This document shows positions 1-9,157 of a DNA stretch of 64,000 bases, piece after piece. How positions within the stretch are numbered: the first letter of the stretch is position 1; the number at the start of each line of letters is the position of its first letter. This DNA is from Hyphomonas sp. Its GTDB lineage: Bacteria; Pseudomonadota; Alphaproteobacteria; Caulobacterales; Hyphomonadaceae. The stretch lies in the NCBI RefSeq assembly GCF_017792385.1, contig NZ_CP051230.1:558001-622000 (forward strand). Direction: 5' to 3'. A program made the position numbers and the translations under genes. The notes beneath the pieces were generated by a model. That model saw nothing but the letters and a program-made list of their open reading frames with translations. It did not search any database and was not told the DNA's origin.

Positions 1-2
1 TG

Positions 3-1229
3 GACGGATCCGGTTTCGTGATCACGCCGGGCTTCGTGAATTGCCATGTCCACATTACGGGTGAGCCGCTGACCCGCGGTGTCGTGCCGGACAATACCGA
101 CTGGGCCGAGAATGTGTTCGGCTGGCTGATCCCCCTGTACATGACGCAGACCCCGGAAGACGAGCGATTGTCTGCGCAGTTTGCGGCGCTGGAAATGCTG
201 CGCACGGGCACGACCTGTTTCATCGAGGCCGGGACGATCCTGGATCTGGGCGCTGTGGCCGACGGGCTCGCCGCCACCGGCATACGCGGCCGCATCGGTC
301 AGTGGCTGCAGGACCGGGCGTTTGCGCCGGACGATGACCAGGCCGTTCTGACCCGGTCCGCCATTGACCGCATGGTCGCGCAGGCCGACGCCTATCCTCA
401 GGCCGATGACGCGCTGATCGCCGCCTGGCCCCTGCTTGTCGGTCACAATACGGCGACGGATGATCTGTGGCGGGCAGCGACCGATCTTGCGCGCGCGCGT
501 GGGCTGGGCGTCAGCGCGCATATGAGCGCCGACCGCGCGGATCCGGACTTCTATCTGCAGACCGCCGGCAAGCGGGCCATCGCCCATCTGGCGGAGATTG
601 ACGCGCTCGGCCCGCACCTGTCGCTGACCCATGCAGTGCATTTGGATCAGGCGGAAGTGGACCTGCTGGCTTCAACCGGCACCCATGTGACCCACTGCCC
701 CATGACCGCGATGAAGGGCGGGTATGGCGCGAGTTCTGCCGGCCTGTTTCCGGAAATGGCCGCAGCCGGCGTCAACATTCAGCTGGGCACCGATGGCAAC
801 AATAACGGCAATTCGGGAGACCTGATGCGCGCCATGTTCGCCATGGCGGGCCTGTTCAAGGATGCCCGCCAGGACGCAAACCTGTTTTCGGCCTACAAGG
901 TTCTCGAGGCCGCAACGATCAAGGGCGCCAAGGGCGCGCAGATGGAAGACCAGATCGGCTCGCTCGAACCCGGCAAGAAGGCCGATTTCGTCCTGCACGA
1001 CCGCAACCGACCGGAATGGGTGCCGCTGTTCAACCCCGTCAACCAGCTGGTCTATTCTGCAGACGGACGGGGCGTGCACAGCGTCTGGGTCGATGGCCGC
1101 CGCGTGGTGGACACGTATCGCTCCACCCTGATCGACGAACACCGGCTGCTGGCCGACGTCCAGGCCGCCGGCATGGCGCTGATGGCCCGGGAGGGCCGCG
1201 CCATCCCGTCCGAATGGCCGGTCCTGTGA
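3..1229 (+). CDS. amidohydrolase family metal-dependent hydrolase (5' end outside window)
   Basis: The reading frame is already open at base 3, so the gene begins upstream of the window; the visible part is about 409 residues. It is an amidohydrolase-superfamily enzyme of the chlorohydrolase/cytosine-deaminase type, expected to hydrolyse an amine or halide from a ring or nucleoside-like substrate in the cytoplasm. The first metal-binding motif, NCHVH, lies right after a PGFVN segment that is usual near the start of the barrel. Further candidate metal ligands are the His residues in AHMSAD and LTHAVH and the Asp in LGTDGNNNG. The C-terminal part has the usual IGSLEPGKKADFVL composite-domain segment. 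The substrate cannot be read from the sequence. It is followed after about 20 bases by a convergent tRNA. Confidence 0.85.
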   Translation, partial: DGSGFVITPGFVNCHVHITGEPLTRGVVPDNTDWAENVFGWLIPLYMTQTPEDERLSAQFAALEMLRTGTTCFIEAGTILDLGAVADGLAATGIRGRIGQWLQDRAFAPDDDQAVLTRSAIDRMVAQADAYPQADDALIAAWPLLVGHNTATDDLWRAATDLARARGLGVSAHMSADRADPDFYLQTAGKRAIAHLAEIDALGPHLSLTHAVHLDQAEVDLLASTGTHVTHCPMTAMKGGYGASSAGLFPEMAAAGVNIQLGTDGNNNGNSGDLMRAMFAMAGLFKDARQDANLFSAYKVLEAATIKGAKGAQMEDQIGSLEPGKKADFVLHDRNRPEWVPLFNPVNQLVYSADGRGVHSVWVDGRRVVDTYRSTLIDEHRLLADVQAAGMALMAREGRAIPSEWPVL

Positions 1230-1249
1230 TGCCGCACTGTCGAGGAAAC

Positions 1250-1325
1250 TGGTGGGCGGTAACGGGCTCGAACCGCTGACCCTCTCGGTGTAAACGAGAT
1301 GCTCTACCAACTGAGCTAACCGCCC
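1250..1325 (-). tRNA. tRNA-Val (anticodon TAC)
   Basis: The minus strand folds into a cloverleaf: 7-bp acceptor stem GGGCGGT/ACCGCCC, D-arm with TTAGCTCAGTTGGTAGAGC, anticodon loop TTTACAC giving anticodon TAC, and T-arm with GGTTCGAGCCC. The terminal CCA is encoded (bases 1250-1252). It lies downstream of lon in the same direction, beyond the lon terminator. Confidence 0.97.
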
Positions 1326-1363
1326 CAGTCCCGCTCAAATGCACGGGCTTGACGGAAAAAGCA

Positions 1364-1394
1364 AGACGGCCGCTCAGCGTATGAGCGGCCGTCT
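1364..1394 (-). terminator. intrinsic terminator of lon
   Basis: A perfect 13-bp stem (AGACGGCCGCTCA paired with TGAGCGGCCGTCT) with a 5-nt loop lies 20 bases beyond the lon stop codon. On the minus strand it is followed shortly by a run of five T residues, as expected for a Rho-independent terminator. Confidence 0.85.
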
Positions 1395-1414
1395 GCAGAT
1401 CGGGATGCCGGAGG

Positions 1415-3832
1415 CTAGTGCGGCCGGGCCGGATCCGTGGTCGTGTTGCCGGACTGGCCTGCCAGGGACGCCTGCAGCGCCGCCTCGTCGGCTTCAGACC
1501 ATTCGATCGGCGACAACGGCCGCGTCAGGGCAATTTCCAGCACCTCATTGATGTCGGAAACCGGCACGATGCGCAGGCCCGTCTTCACATTCTCCGGAAT
1601 GTCCTCGAGATCCTTCTCGTTCTCGGCCGGGATCAGCACCGTCTTGATACCGCCGCGCAGGGCCGCAAGAAGCTTCTCCTTCAGGCCGCCGATCGGCAGG
1701 ACACGTCCGCGCAGGGACACCTCGCCCGTCATGGCCACTTCCCGGTCCACCGGATTGCCGGTGAGCAGGGACACGATGGCCGTGGTCATGGCGATACCGG
1801 CCGACGGGCCATCCTTCGGGGTTGCGCCATCCGGCACGTGCACGTGGATGTCCGTTGTGTTGAACACGGTCGGCTTGATGCCAAGCATGACCGAACGCGA
1901 GCGCACCAGCGAGCTGGCAGCCTGGATCGACTCCTTCATGACGTCACGGAGATTGCCCGTCACTTTCATGTTGCCGCGTCCCGGCATCTTGACCGCCTCG
2001 ATGGTCAGCAAGTCTCCGCCCGTTTCAGTCCATGCCAGACCGGTCACGGCGCCCAGCTGGTCGGTTTCATCGGCGAGGCCATAGCGGAATTTCCGGACAC
2101 CGGCGAACTCGGCCAGATTGTCCGGCGTAACCGTCAGCACGTCACCTTCCTTGTCCGCCAGGATCCGAACGGCCTTGCGCGCCAGTCGCGCAATTTCGCG
2201 CTTCAGACTGCGCACACCGGCTTCGCGCGTATAGTATCGGACGAGGTCGCGGATTGCAGCCTCCTCAACCACCCACTCCCCTTCCTTCAGGCCATGATCT
2301 TCACGGACCTGCGGGATGAGGTGACGCTTGGTGATCTCCACCTTTTCGTCTTCGGTGTAGCCGGCGATGCGGATGATCTCCATCCGGTCCAGAAGCGGCT
2401 GGGGCATGTTGAGCGAGTTCGCCGTCGTCACGAACATCACATCCGAGAGGTCATAATCGACTTCCAGATAGTGATCGTTGAACGTCGAGTTCTGCTCAGG
2501 GTCCAGCACTTCCAGCAGGGCGGACGCCGGATCGCCGCGATGGTCCATGCCCATCTTGTCGATTTCGTCCAGCAGGAAGAGCGGATTGCCCGTCTTTGTC
2601 TTCTTCAGGGACTGGATGATCCGTCCCGGCATCGAGCCGATATAGGTCCGGCGGTGACCACGGATCTCGCTTTCGTCGCGCACGCCGCCCAGCGACACGC
2701 GCACAAAGTCGCGGCCCGTGGCTTCGGCAATGGAACGGCCAAGCGAGGTCTTGCCGACGCCCGGAGGTCCGACGAGACAGAGAATCGGCCCCTTCATCTT
2801 GCCGGTGCGTTTCTGCACGGCGAGATATTCCAGGATCCGCTCCTTCACCTTGTCGAGACCATAATGGTCATCGTCCAGCTGTTGCTCGGCCTTGCCGAGA
2901 TTGGTCTGGATGTCCTTGCGCGTGCCCCAGGGCAGGGCCAGCAGCCAGTCGAGATAGTTCCGCACGACGGTGGATTCGGCAGACATCGGCGACATCTGGC
3001 GCAGTTTCTTGATTTCGGCTTCTGCCTTGGCGCGGGCCTCTTCCGACAGCGGGGCATCCGCGATCTTCTGTTCCAGTTCGGCCAGTTCATCGCGTTCGGC
3101 ACCATCGCCGCCCTGCTCGCCAAGCTCGCGCTGGATCGCCTTCATCTGCTCATTCAGATAATATTCGCGCTGGGTCTTCTCCATCTGCCGCTTCACGCGG
3201 TTCTTGATCTTCCGCTCCATCTGCAACATGCCCATTTCGCCTTCCATGAGGGCGAAGACCTTTTCAAGACGGTCCTTGGCATCCGGCAGCTCAAGCAGCT
3301 CCTGCTTTTCGGAGAGTTTCACCGACAGGTTCGACGCAACCGCATCAGCCAAGCGGCCGGGCTCTGTGAGCGCGGCAATCGTGGTGACGGATTCCGGCGG
3401 AATCTTGCGGTTCAGTTTGACGTAATTCTCGAACTGCTCCTGCACGGCGCGCATCAATGCCTGCACGTCGCCATCGGCGCCGGCCGGCTCGTCGAGCGTT
3501 TCCACTTCGGCCTCGAAATACTCGCCCCGATCATGCAACTGGCTGAGCCGCGCGCGCGACTTGCCCTCGACCAGGACCTTCACGGTCCCGTCCGGCAGTT
3601 TCAGCAATTGCAGGATGGTCGCGATGGTACCGACCGAATGCACGTCCTCGGCGCCGGGATCGTCGATCGCGGCGTCGCGCTGGGCCACCAGCATGATTTC
3701 GTTTTCCGCTTCCTCGATCATTTCGAGGGCGCGCACAGACTTGTCCCGCCCCACGAACAGGGGCGCCACCATGTCTGGAAACACAACGATGTCCCGCAAC
3801 GGCAACACCGGAAGGTTCTTTATGCTTGGCAT
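1415..3832 (-). CDS. lon: ATP-dependent protease La (Lon)
   Basis: Cytoplasmic AAA+ serine protease that degrades damaged and short-lived regulatory proteins. The 805-residue length and domain order are normal: N-terminal substrate domain, coiled coil, AAA+ module with Walker A GPPGVGKTS (about residues 352-360) and Walker B FLLDEID (about 422), then the protease domain with the Ser-Lys dyad in KDGPSAGI (about 675) and GGLKEKL (about 717). An in-frame TTG lies two codons upstream, but the ATG at 3832 is preferred: AAGGAGG sits 8 bases before it and the protein then begins MPSIKNLPVLPLRD as in other Lon proteins. In many alphaproteobacteria clpX precedes and hupB follows lon; neither is present here. 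Confidence 0.98.
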   Translation of the reverse strand: MPSIKNLPVLPLRDIVVFPDMVAPLFVGRDKSVRALEMIEEAENEIMLVAQRDAAIDDPGAEDVHSVGTIATILQLLKLPDGTVKVLVEGKSRARLSQLHDRGEYFEAEVETLDEPAGADGDVQALMRAVQEQFENYVKLNRKIPPESVTTIAALTEPGRLADAVASNLSVKLSEKQELLELPDAKDRLEKVFALMEGEMGMLQMERKIKNRVKRQMEKTQREYYLNEQMKAIQRELGEQGGDGAERDELAELEQKIADAPLSEEARAKAEAEIKKLRQMSPMSAESTVVRNYLDWLLALPWGTRKDIQTNLGKAEQQLDDDHYGLDKVKERILEYLAVQKRTGKMKGPILCLVGPPGVGKTSLGRSIAEATGRDFVRVSLGGVRDESEIRGHRRTYIGSMPGRIIQSLKKTKTGNPLFLLDEIDKMGMDHRGDPASALLEVLDPEQNSTFNDHYLEVDYDLSDVMFVTTANSLNMPQPLLDRMEIIRIAGYTEDEKVEITKRHLIPQVREDHGLKEGEWVVEEAAIRDLVRYYTREAGVRSLKREIARLARKAVRILADKEGDVLTVTPDNLAEFAGVRKFRYGLADETDQLGAVTGLAWTETGGDLLTIEAVKMPGRGNMKVTGNLRDVMKESIQAASSLVRSRSVMLGIKPTVFNTTDIHVHVPDGATPKDGPSAGIAMTTAIVSLLTGNPVDREVAMTGEVSLRGRVLPIGGLKEKLLAALRGGIKTVLIPAENEKDLEDIPENVKTGLRIVPVSDINEVLEIALTRPLSPIEWSEADEAALQASLAGQSGNTTTDPARPH

Positions 3833-4003
3833 ATACAATGCCTCCTTCGTTGAATTGAGCCCCGGCTTGGCGGCAGCTCTGGATACCCTGCCTGCCGATC
3901 ATGGCAGGAGTCGGGCCTTGAACCGAATGTGGCGACCGCAGCAGGCCGGTTCAAGCCGCCCCATGCGCAGGAAAACGCCCCAAATTGTGGAAACCTCCTG
4001 CAA

Positions 4004-5305
4004 TCAAGGCATTGCGGCCTTGCGGGCGGCTTCGGTGCGCTTTTCATTCTTCTGGTTTGCCAGAAACGCGGACAGAACACCCAGCTTCACATCGGGCGCC
4101 TCGCCCGCACCCAGGCGCCGAAGCTGCTCGTAATACCAGCCGATCACGCCGAACCCGTTCAGCGCCTTGACCAGCTTGATGGGAGAATTCGGCCCGAAAA
4201 GGCCCGGCCCGATGCGCAGGCGGCTTTCCCACTGATCGGCGGCCGCACGCTCGCCGGACAACAGCTTGCGCGGCGTGTCCGTGTCCACGCAGAGCGGACG
4301 CCCGAGGCCAATCAGGTCCGCCTCCCCGTCTGCCAGCGCGGCATTCATCGCTTCAACAGTCCGAAAACCGCCGGTCACCATCAGGGGTAATTGCGTGCGA
4401 TCCTGCACCGCCCGGGCATATTTCAGGAAATAGGCTTCGCGCTTTCGCGTCGACTCCCGCACGCCAGGCTCGAACACCGGTTCCAGCCCGTCAGTGTCCA
4501 TCATGCGGGGTTGCTCATAATTGCCGCCGGAAATCTCGATGAAGTCGACGCCCATGCCATTGAGCATGTCGATGACGGCAAGACAGTCCTCGAAGCTGAA
4601 TCCGCCCTTCTGGAAGTCTGCAGAATTCAGCTTCACCGAGACGGAAAACCCCGGCCCCGCCGCGATGCGGGCTTCCTCGACACATTCGACCAGCAGGCGC
4701 GCGCGGTTTTCGAGAGAACCGCCATATGCATCGTCGCGCTGATTGGCGCGCGGGGACAGGAAGGACGACAGCAGATAGCCATGGGCGGCATGAACCTGAA
4801 TGCCGTCAAAACCGGCCTGTTTCGCAACGCTGGCGGCATTTCCGAACCCCTCGACCACGGCGCGCACTTCCGGCCCGGTCATCGCGCGCGGCGCACCGAA
4901 CTGACCGCCCGGCAGGCCGAGCGGGACCGGACTGGGAGCCGCGGGGCGCGGATTGACCAGTTTCGGGGTCTGGCGGCCGGCATGACTGACCTGCATGATC
5001 ATGGCCGCCCCGCCGGACTTTCCCGCCTCGGCCCAGCGGGAGAACATGTCCATCTCTTCATTTGACGGCGTGCCGTCGATGACCACATTCCCGGCACGTT
5101 CGAGATGATTGCGGTCAATCTGCACGTTTCCCGTGATCATGCCGCCGATTCCGCCTTCCGCCCAGCGGCGGTACAATGTCAGATGGGCCTCAGTTACCCG
5201 GTTGCGGGGATCTGCGAGTCCCTCTGTCATGGCCGCTTTCACAAGCCGGTTGGGGAATGTAAGCCCGCTCTTCAGGGTTAACGCCGTATTAATCGAGGCC
5301 GTCAT
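4004..5305 (-). CDS. NADH:flavin oxidoreductase, old yellow enzyme family
   Basis: FMN-dependent TIM-barrel ene-reductase of the NADH:flavin oxidoreductase/NADH oxidase family (433 residues), expected to reduce activated C=C bonds or related xenobiotic substrates in the cytoplasm. FMN-site features are FPNRLVKAAMTEG near the N-terminus and the substrate motif QVHAAHGYLLSSFLSP at about residues 168-183, whose H-AA-H pattern is typical. The start ATG at 5305 has GGGAGA seven bases upstream; a longer open frame runs to 5380 but would cross into the divergent parE promoter. The true substrate is unknown. It is divergent from parE with only 53 bases between the start codons. Confidence 0.88.
   Translation of the reverse strand: MTASINTALTLKSGLTFPNRLVKAAMTEGLADPRNRVTEAHLTLYRRWAEGGIGGMITGNVQIDRNHLERAGNVVIDGTPSNEEMDMFSRWAEAGKSGGAAMIMQVSHAGRQTPKLVNPRPAAPSPVPLGLPGGQFGAPRAMTGPEVRAVVEGFGNAASVAKQAGFDGIQVHAAHGYLLSSFLSPRANQRDDAYGGSLENRARLLVECVEEARIAAGPGFSVSVKLNSADFQKGGFSFEDCLAVIDMLNGMGVDFIEISGGNYEQPRMMDTDGLEPVFEPGVRESTRKREAYFLKYARAVQDRTQLPLMVTGGFRTVEAMNAALADGEADLIGLGRPLCVDTDTPRKLLSGERAAADQWESRLRIGPGLFGPNSPIKLVKALNGFGVIGWYYEQLRRLGAGEAPDVKLGVLSAFLANQKNEKRTEAARKAAMP
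5278..5292. promoter_or_regulatory. candidate CtrA-binding box (TTAA-N7-TTAA)
   Basis: The sequence TTAACGCCGTATTAA is an exact match to the alphaproteobacterial CtrA consensus TTAA-N7-TTAA. It lies 67-81 bases upstream of the parE start codon and inside the first codons of the divergent flavin oxidoreductase. Binding is inferred; a chance match is possible. Confidence 0.45.
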
Positions 5306-5358
5306 CTTATGTTCTCCCATATCGACATTGAGTCGCCCGCCCTTAACGGAGACATCAT

Positions 5359-7356
5359 ATGGCAGCCGCCAAGCAAGCAAAGCTGTTTGACCAAATGAGT
5401 ACAGAAAGTACCGGCTATTCCGCCAAGGATATTGAAGTCCTTGAGGGCCTCGAACCTGTCCGCAAGCGCCCGGGCATGTATATCGGCGGCACGGACGAGC
5501 GCGCCTATCATCACCTGTTTGCCGAAGTCCTGGACAATTCCATGGACGAGGCTGTCGCCGGGCATGCCAGCCGGATCGAGATCAAGCTGGACGCCGAGGG
5601 CTTCATCACGGTGACCGACAATGGGCGCGGCATTCCGGTGGACCCGCATCCGAAGTTCCCGAAGAAGTCCGCGCTGGAAGTCATCATGACGACGCTGCAT
5701 GCGGGCGGCAAATTCTCCGACAAGGCCTATGAGACGGCTGGCGGCCTGCATGGCGTCGGTATTTCCGTCGTCAATGCGCTGTCGGAACTGGTCGAGGTGG
5801 AAGTTGCCCGCGACAAGCTGCTGTACCGGCAGACCTTCTCGCGCGGCATTCCGCAGGACAAGCTGAAGAAGGTGGGCACGGCGCCGAACCGCCGCGGCAC
5901 ATCGGTGAAGTTCAAGCCGGACTTCCAGATTTTCGGCGAGAAGATGCGCTTCCGTCCGGCCCGCCTGTTCCAGATGGCGCGGTCGAAAGCCTATCTCTAT
6001 CGCGGCGTCGAAGTGCGCTGGAGCTGTGATCCGGCGCTGCTGCCGGAAGACTCCAAGGTGCCGGCCGAAGCCACCCTCTCCTATCCGAACGGGCTGGCCG
6101 ACCAGCTGGACGAAGTCTTCAAGGACAAGGCGACGATCACCGATGCCGCCTTTACCGGCCTGGTCGACCAGGGCGGCGAAGGCAAGGTCGAATGGGCGAT
6201 TGCCTGGACGCGCGCCGGATTTGGCGAGTCCGACGGCTTTTCCCGCTCCTACTGTAATACGATCCCGACCCCGGATGGCGGCACGCACGAAGCGGGCTTC
6301 CGTTCGGCGATCACCAAGGGCCTGCGCAATTTCGGTGAGCTGACCGGCAACAAGAAAGCGGCCGAGATCACGGCGGAAGACATTATGGGCCATTCGGGCC
6401 TGCTGCTGTCGGTGTTCATCAAGGGGCCGGAATTTGTGGGCCAGACCAAGGACAAGCTGTCGACGACAGCGGCGTTCCGCCTGGTGGAAAACTCCGTGCG
6501 CGACCGGTTCGACCACTGGCTGGCCGGCAGCCCGAAAGAGGCCGACAAGCTGCTGAGCTGGGCGGTCGAACGCGCCGAGGAACGCCAGCGCCGCCGCAAG
6601 CAGAAGGAAATCTCCCGCAAGTCCGCCACCAAGAAGCTGCGCCTTCCGGGCAAGCTGGCAGACTGTTCCGACAAGGGACCGGAAGGCACCGAGCTCTTCC
6701 TGGTCGAGGGGGATTCAGCTGGCGGCTCTGCCAAGCAGGCGCGCGACCGGAAGACCCAGGCCATCCTGCCGCTGCGCGGGAAGATCCTGAATGTCGAAAG
6801 CGCCTCGCTCGACAAGATGATGAACAATCAGGAGATCAATGATCTCTCGCTGGCGCTGGGCACGCAACTGGGCAAGAAATTCGACATGGATGATCTTCGG
6901 TATGACCGGATCATCATCATGACCGATGCCGATGTGGATGGCGCGCACATTGCCAGCCTGCTGATCACGTTCTTCTATCGGATGACGCCGGGCCTGATCG
7001 AGAGCGGCCGGCTGTTCCTGGCGATGCCGCCGCTCTACAAGCTGTCCAACAAGGGCACGATTGTCTATGCCATGGACGATGCCGACCGGGCCCAGAAGAT
7101 GAAGGAACACTTCAAGCCGAACCAGAAGGTCGACATGACGCGCTTCAAGGGTCTGGGCGAGATGAATCCCGGCCAGTTGAAGGAAACCACGATGAACCCT
7201 ACGTCACGGACGCTGGCCCGGGTCACGCTGGAAGCGATCGATGATGTGGAGGTTCCGGCAGAGGAACTGATCAACACGCTGATGGGCAAGAAGGCCGAGC
7301 TGCGGTTCCGCTTCATCCAGGAGAACGCCGCCTTCGTTGAAGAGCTGGACATCTGA
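5359..7356 (+). CDS. parE: DNA topoisomerase IV subunit B (ParE)
   Basis: ATPase subunit of topoisomerase IV, which decatenates sister chromosomes together with ParC. The 665-residue length and the segment ALEVIMTTLHAGGKF fit alphaproteobacterial ParE rather than the longer GyrB. Visible parts are the GHKL ATPase domain (VLDNSMDEA at about residue 57, GRGIPVD at about 91, GGLHGVGISVVNALS at about 129), the transducer domain, and the TOPRIM domain with FLVEGDSAGGSAKQ at about 447 and the metal-binding MTDADVDGAHI at about 522. ParC is not in the window. The short intergenic region holds a CtrA-like box, so cell-cycle control is possible. Confidence 0.95.
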   Translation: MAAAKQAKLFDQMSTESTGYSAKDIEVLEGLEPVRKRPGMYIGGTDERAYHHLFAEVLDNSMDEAVAGHASRIEIKLDAEGFITVTDNGRGIPVDPHPKFPKKSALEVIMTTLHAGGKFSDKAYETAGGLHGVGISVVNALSELVEVEVARDKLLYRQTFSRGIPQDKLKKVGTAPNRRGTSVKFKPDFQIFGEKMRFRPARLFQMARSKAYLYRGVEVRWSCDPALLPEDSKVPAEATLSYPNGLADQLDEVFKDKATITDAAFTGLVDQGGEGKVEWAIAWTRAGFGESDGFSRSYCNTIPTPDGGTHEAGFRSAITKGLRNFGELTGNKKAAEITAEDIMGHSGLLLSVFIKGPEFVGQTKDKLSTTAAFRLVENSVRDRFDHWLAGSPKEADKLLSWAVERAEERQRRRKQKEISRKSATKKLRLPGKLADCSDKGPEGTELFLVEGDSAGGSAKQARDRKTQAILPLRGKILNVESASLDKMMNNQEINDLSLALGTQLGKKFDMDDLRYDRIIIMTDADVDGAHIASLLITFFYRMTPGLIESGRLFLAMPPLYKLSNKGTIVYAMDDADRAQKMKEHFKPNQKVDMTRFKGLGEMNPGQLKETTMNPTSRTLARVTLEAIDDVEVPAEELINTLMGKKAELRFRFIQENAAFVEELDI

Positions 7357-7394
7357 TCGCGCCGCCGGCGGGTAAACAAAAGGTAAGGCCACAG

Positions 7395-7409
7395 ACGGGG
7401 TTTTCCCGT
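7395..7409 (+). terminator. possible weak terminator after parE
   Basis: A short ACGGG/CCCGT hairpin with a GTTTT loop, followed by TTCC, lies about 40 bases after the parE stop codon. The stem is only 5 bp and the T run is short, so termination here is uncertain. Confidence 0.3.
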
Positions 7410-7454
7410 TTCCGTTGGGCCTGAAATTAACCTTACCATGCGACAAGCGGGACC

Positions 7455-9050
7455 ATGTTTTTCGGCTTCCGCACCCTTCGCCAGCTGAGCGACCGGAGCA
7501 CTCCCCAGGACCTTGCGGCCCTGTGGCGCCGATACATTGTCGCGCTGGCCCTGATCTTCGGCCTGCTGATGACCAGCCATGTCTTCTCGCGCCTGGCCCT
7601 GCATCACGGCGCGCATGACGCCTCCACGATCAACACAAGCGGACGCCAGCGCATGCTGCTTCAGCGCATGGCGCACGCGGCACATGATTTTGCAGAGGAT
7701 GGCGACCCGGCTGACCGCGACAAGCTGGAAGCCGGCGCCGCAGAGTTCCGCGCGGCCCATGCCCATCTTCTGGCGCGGGCCGAGGCCGAGCCGAGCCTGC
7801 GCACGCTCTATACCGGCGGGGACCTGCCGCTGGATGAGGAAGTCTACACCCTGCTGGCACATGTCGAGGATTTGCTGGCGAACCCGCAACAGGCCAGCGA
7901 GATGGCCGGACGCATTGACGCGATGGCCGACGGCGACCTGGCCGAGCGGCTGAATGCGGCCGTCACCGCCTTCGAGATGCTGGCCGAACGCCGCTCCACC
8001 CAATTGACGCGCATTCAGGACCTGTCGCTTCTGGCCGCCGTGCTGATGTTGTTTGCGGAAATCCTGCTGATCTTCTGGCCGTCGCACCAGGCCATTTCCA
8101 GCGCCTTCACGCGCCTGCAGACCGAGCGCGACCGCAATCGCGAGACGCTGGACCGGCTGTCGCATTTCGCCACGCTGGCCTCGGACTTCTTCTGGGAGAC
8201 CGATGTCACCGGCCGCATCATCTATGCCGAAGGGTCTTTCCTGGAACGCCTGAAGGGCGGGCGGGAAAACATTGTCGGCTGTGACTATCGCGACCTGATC
8301 CAGCTGACCGAAAAGAACCTTGCCGAACTGACCAGCGCCATTCGCTCGCTGGGGTCCTACAAGGACGTGGTCGGCACATTCACCGATACGGACGGCCAGT
8401 CCTACAAATTGTCCCTGTCCGGCATGCCGCACTATCATGAGGACGGCCACATCATCGGCTATCTCGGGACGGCCACGGATGTCACGGCACGGATGACCCA
8501 GCAGGAACAGACCGAGCTGATGGCCTCGACCGACCCGCTGACGGGCCTGGCCAATGTGCGCAAGTTCCGCGCGACGCTGGGCAACATGGTCGACACGGCC
8601 GACAGCCGCCAGCCGGTCTATGTGCTGGCGCTGGACCTGGACGGCTTCAAATCCGTCAACGACACCTATGGCCATGGCGCCGGGGACGAAGTGCTGAAAT
8701 CCGTCGCGTCCCGGATGAAGGCGACGCTGCGCGAGTCCGACTGGTGCGCCCGCATCGGCGGCGATGAATTCTTCGTGGTCTGTCATACCGCCCCCTCGCG
8801 CCTTGCCGTGGAAGGCCTGGCCCTGCGGCTGAACCGCAAGCTGGCCGAGCCCTATGGCCTGTCGACCGGCCATCGTGTGCGCGTCAGCGCCTCGATCGGC
8901 ATTGCGGCGGCGCCCTATGATTCCACCGATCTCGACAAGCTGCTGCACCTGGCCGATACGGCGCTGTATGATGCCAAGAACAATGGCCGCAACCAGTTCC
9001 GCTTCGTCGAGGACATTGCCCCGGCCCCGCAGGACGCCAAGGCGTCCTGA
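7455..9050 (+). CDS. membrane diguanylate cyclase with PilJ/NarX-type sensor, PAS and GGDEF domains
   Basis: Predicted enzyme making cyclic di-GMP from two GTP at the inner membrane. Order of parts in 531 residues: transmembrane segment about 27-45; periplasmic helical region starting with the GRQRMLLQRMA motif (about 60) found in PilJ/NarX-type sensor modules; transmembrane segment about 190-209; PAS domain about 240-335 (FFWETDVTGRI); catalytic domain about 355-520. The active-site motif GGDEF is intact (about 435-439), and the product-inhibition I-site RESD sits five residues before it, so feedback inhibition is expected. The signal sensed is unknown. No EAL domain is present. Confidence 0.92.
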   Translation: MFFGFRTLRQLSDRSTPQDLAALWRRYIVALALIFGLLMTSHVFSRLALHHGAHDASTINTSGRQRMLLQRMAHAAHDFAEDGDPADRDKLEAGAAEFRAAHAHLLARAEAEPSLRTLYTGGDLPLDEEVYTLLAHVEDLLANPQQASEMAGRIDAMADGDLAERLNAAVTAFEMLAERRSTQLTRIQDLSLLAAVLMLFAEILLIFWPSHQAISSAFTRLQTERDRNRETLDRLSHFATLASDFFWETDVTGRIIYAEGSFLERLKGGRENIVGCDYRDLIQLTEKNLAELTSAIRSLGSYKDVVGTFTDTDGQSYKLSLSGMPHYHEDGHIIGYLGTATDVTARMTQQEQTELMASTDPLTGLANVRKFRATLGNMVDTADSRQPVYVLALDLDGFKSVNDTYGHGAGDEVLKSVASRMKATLRESDWCARIGGDEFFVVCHTAPSRLAVEGLALRLNRKLAEPYGLSTGHRVRVSASIGIAAAPYDSTDLDKLLHLADTALYDAKNNGRNQFRFVEDIAPAPQDAKAS

Positions 9051-9157
9051 CCGCCTGCCCCCTGCCCTGACGGGGCAGATCCCGATTTCGCCAGCACAAA
9101 GGCCCGGCCACGCCCGAGGGCGCGCCGGTCAAATCCCGTTCCCGCAAGGCGGGGATT

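Noticed and set aside
1418..3853. Long open frame on the plus strand opposite lon (811 codons)
   Set aside because: It is the codon-bias shadow of lon in GC-rich DNA; its His/Arg/Gln-rich translation matches no protein family and lon is certain.
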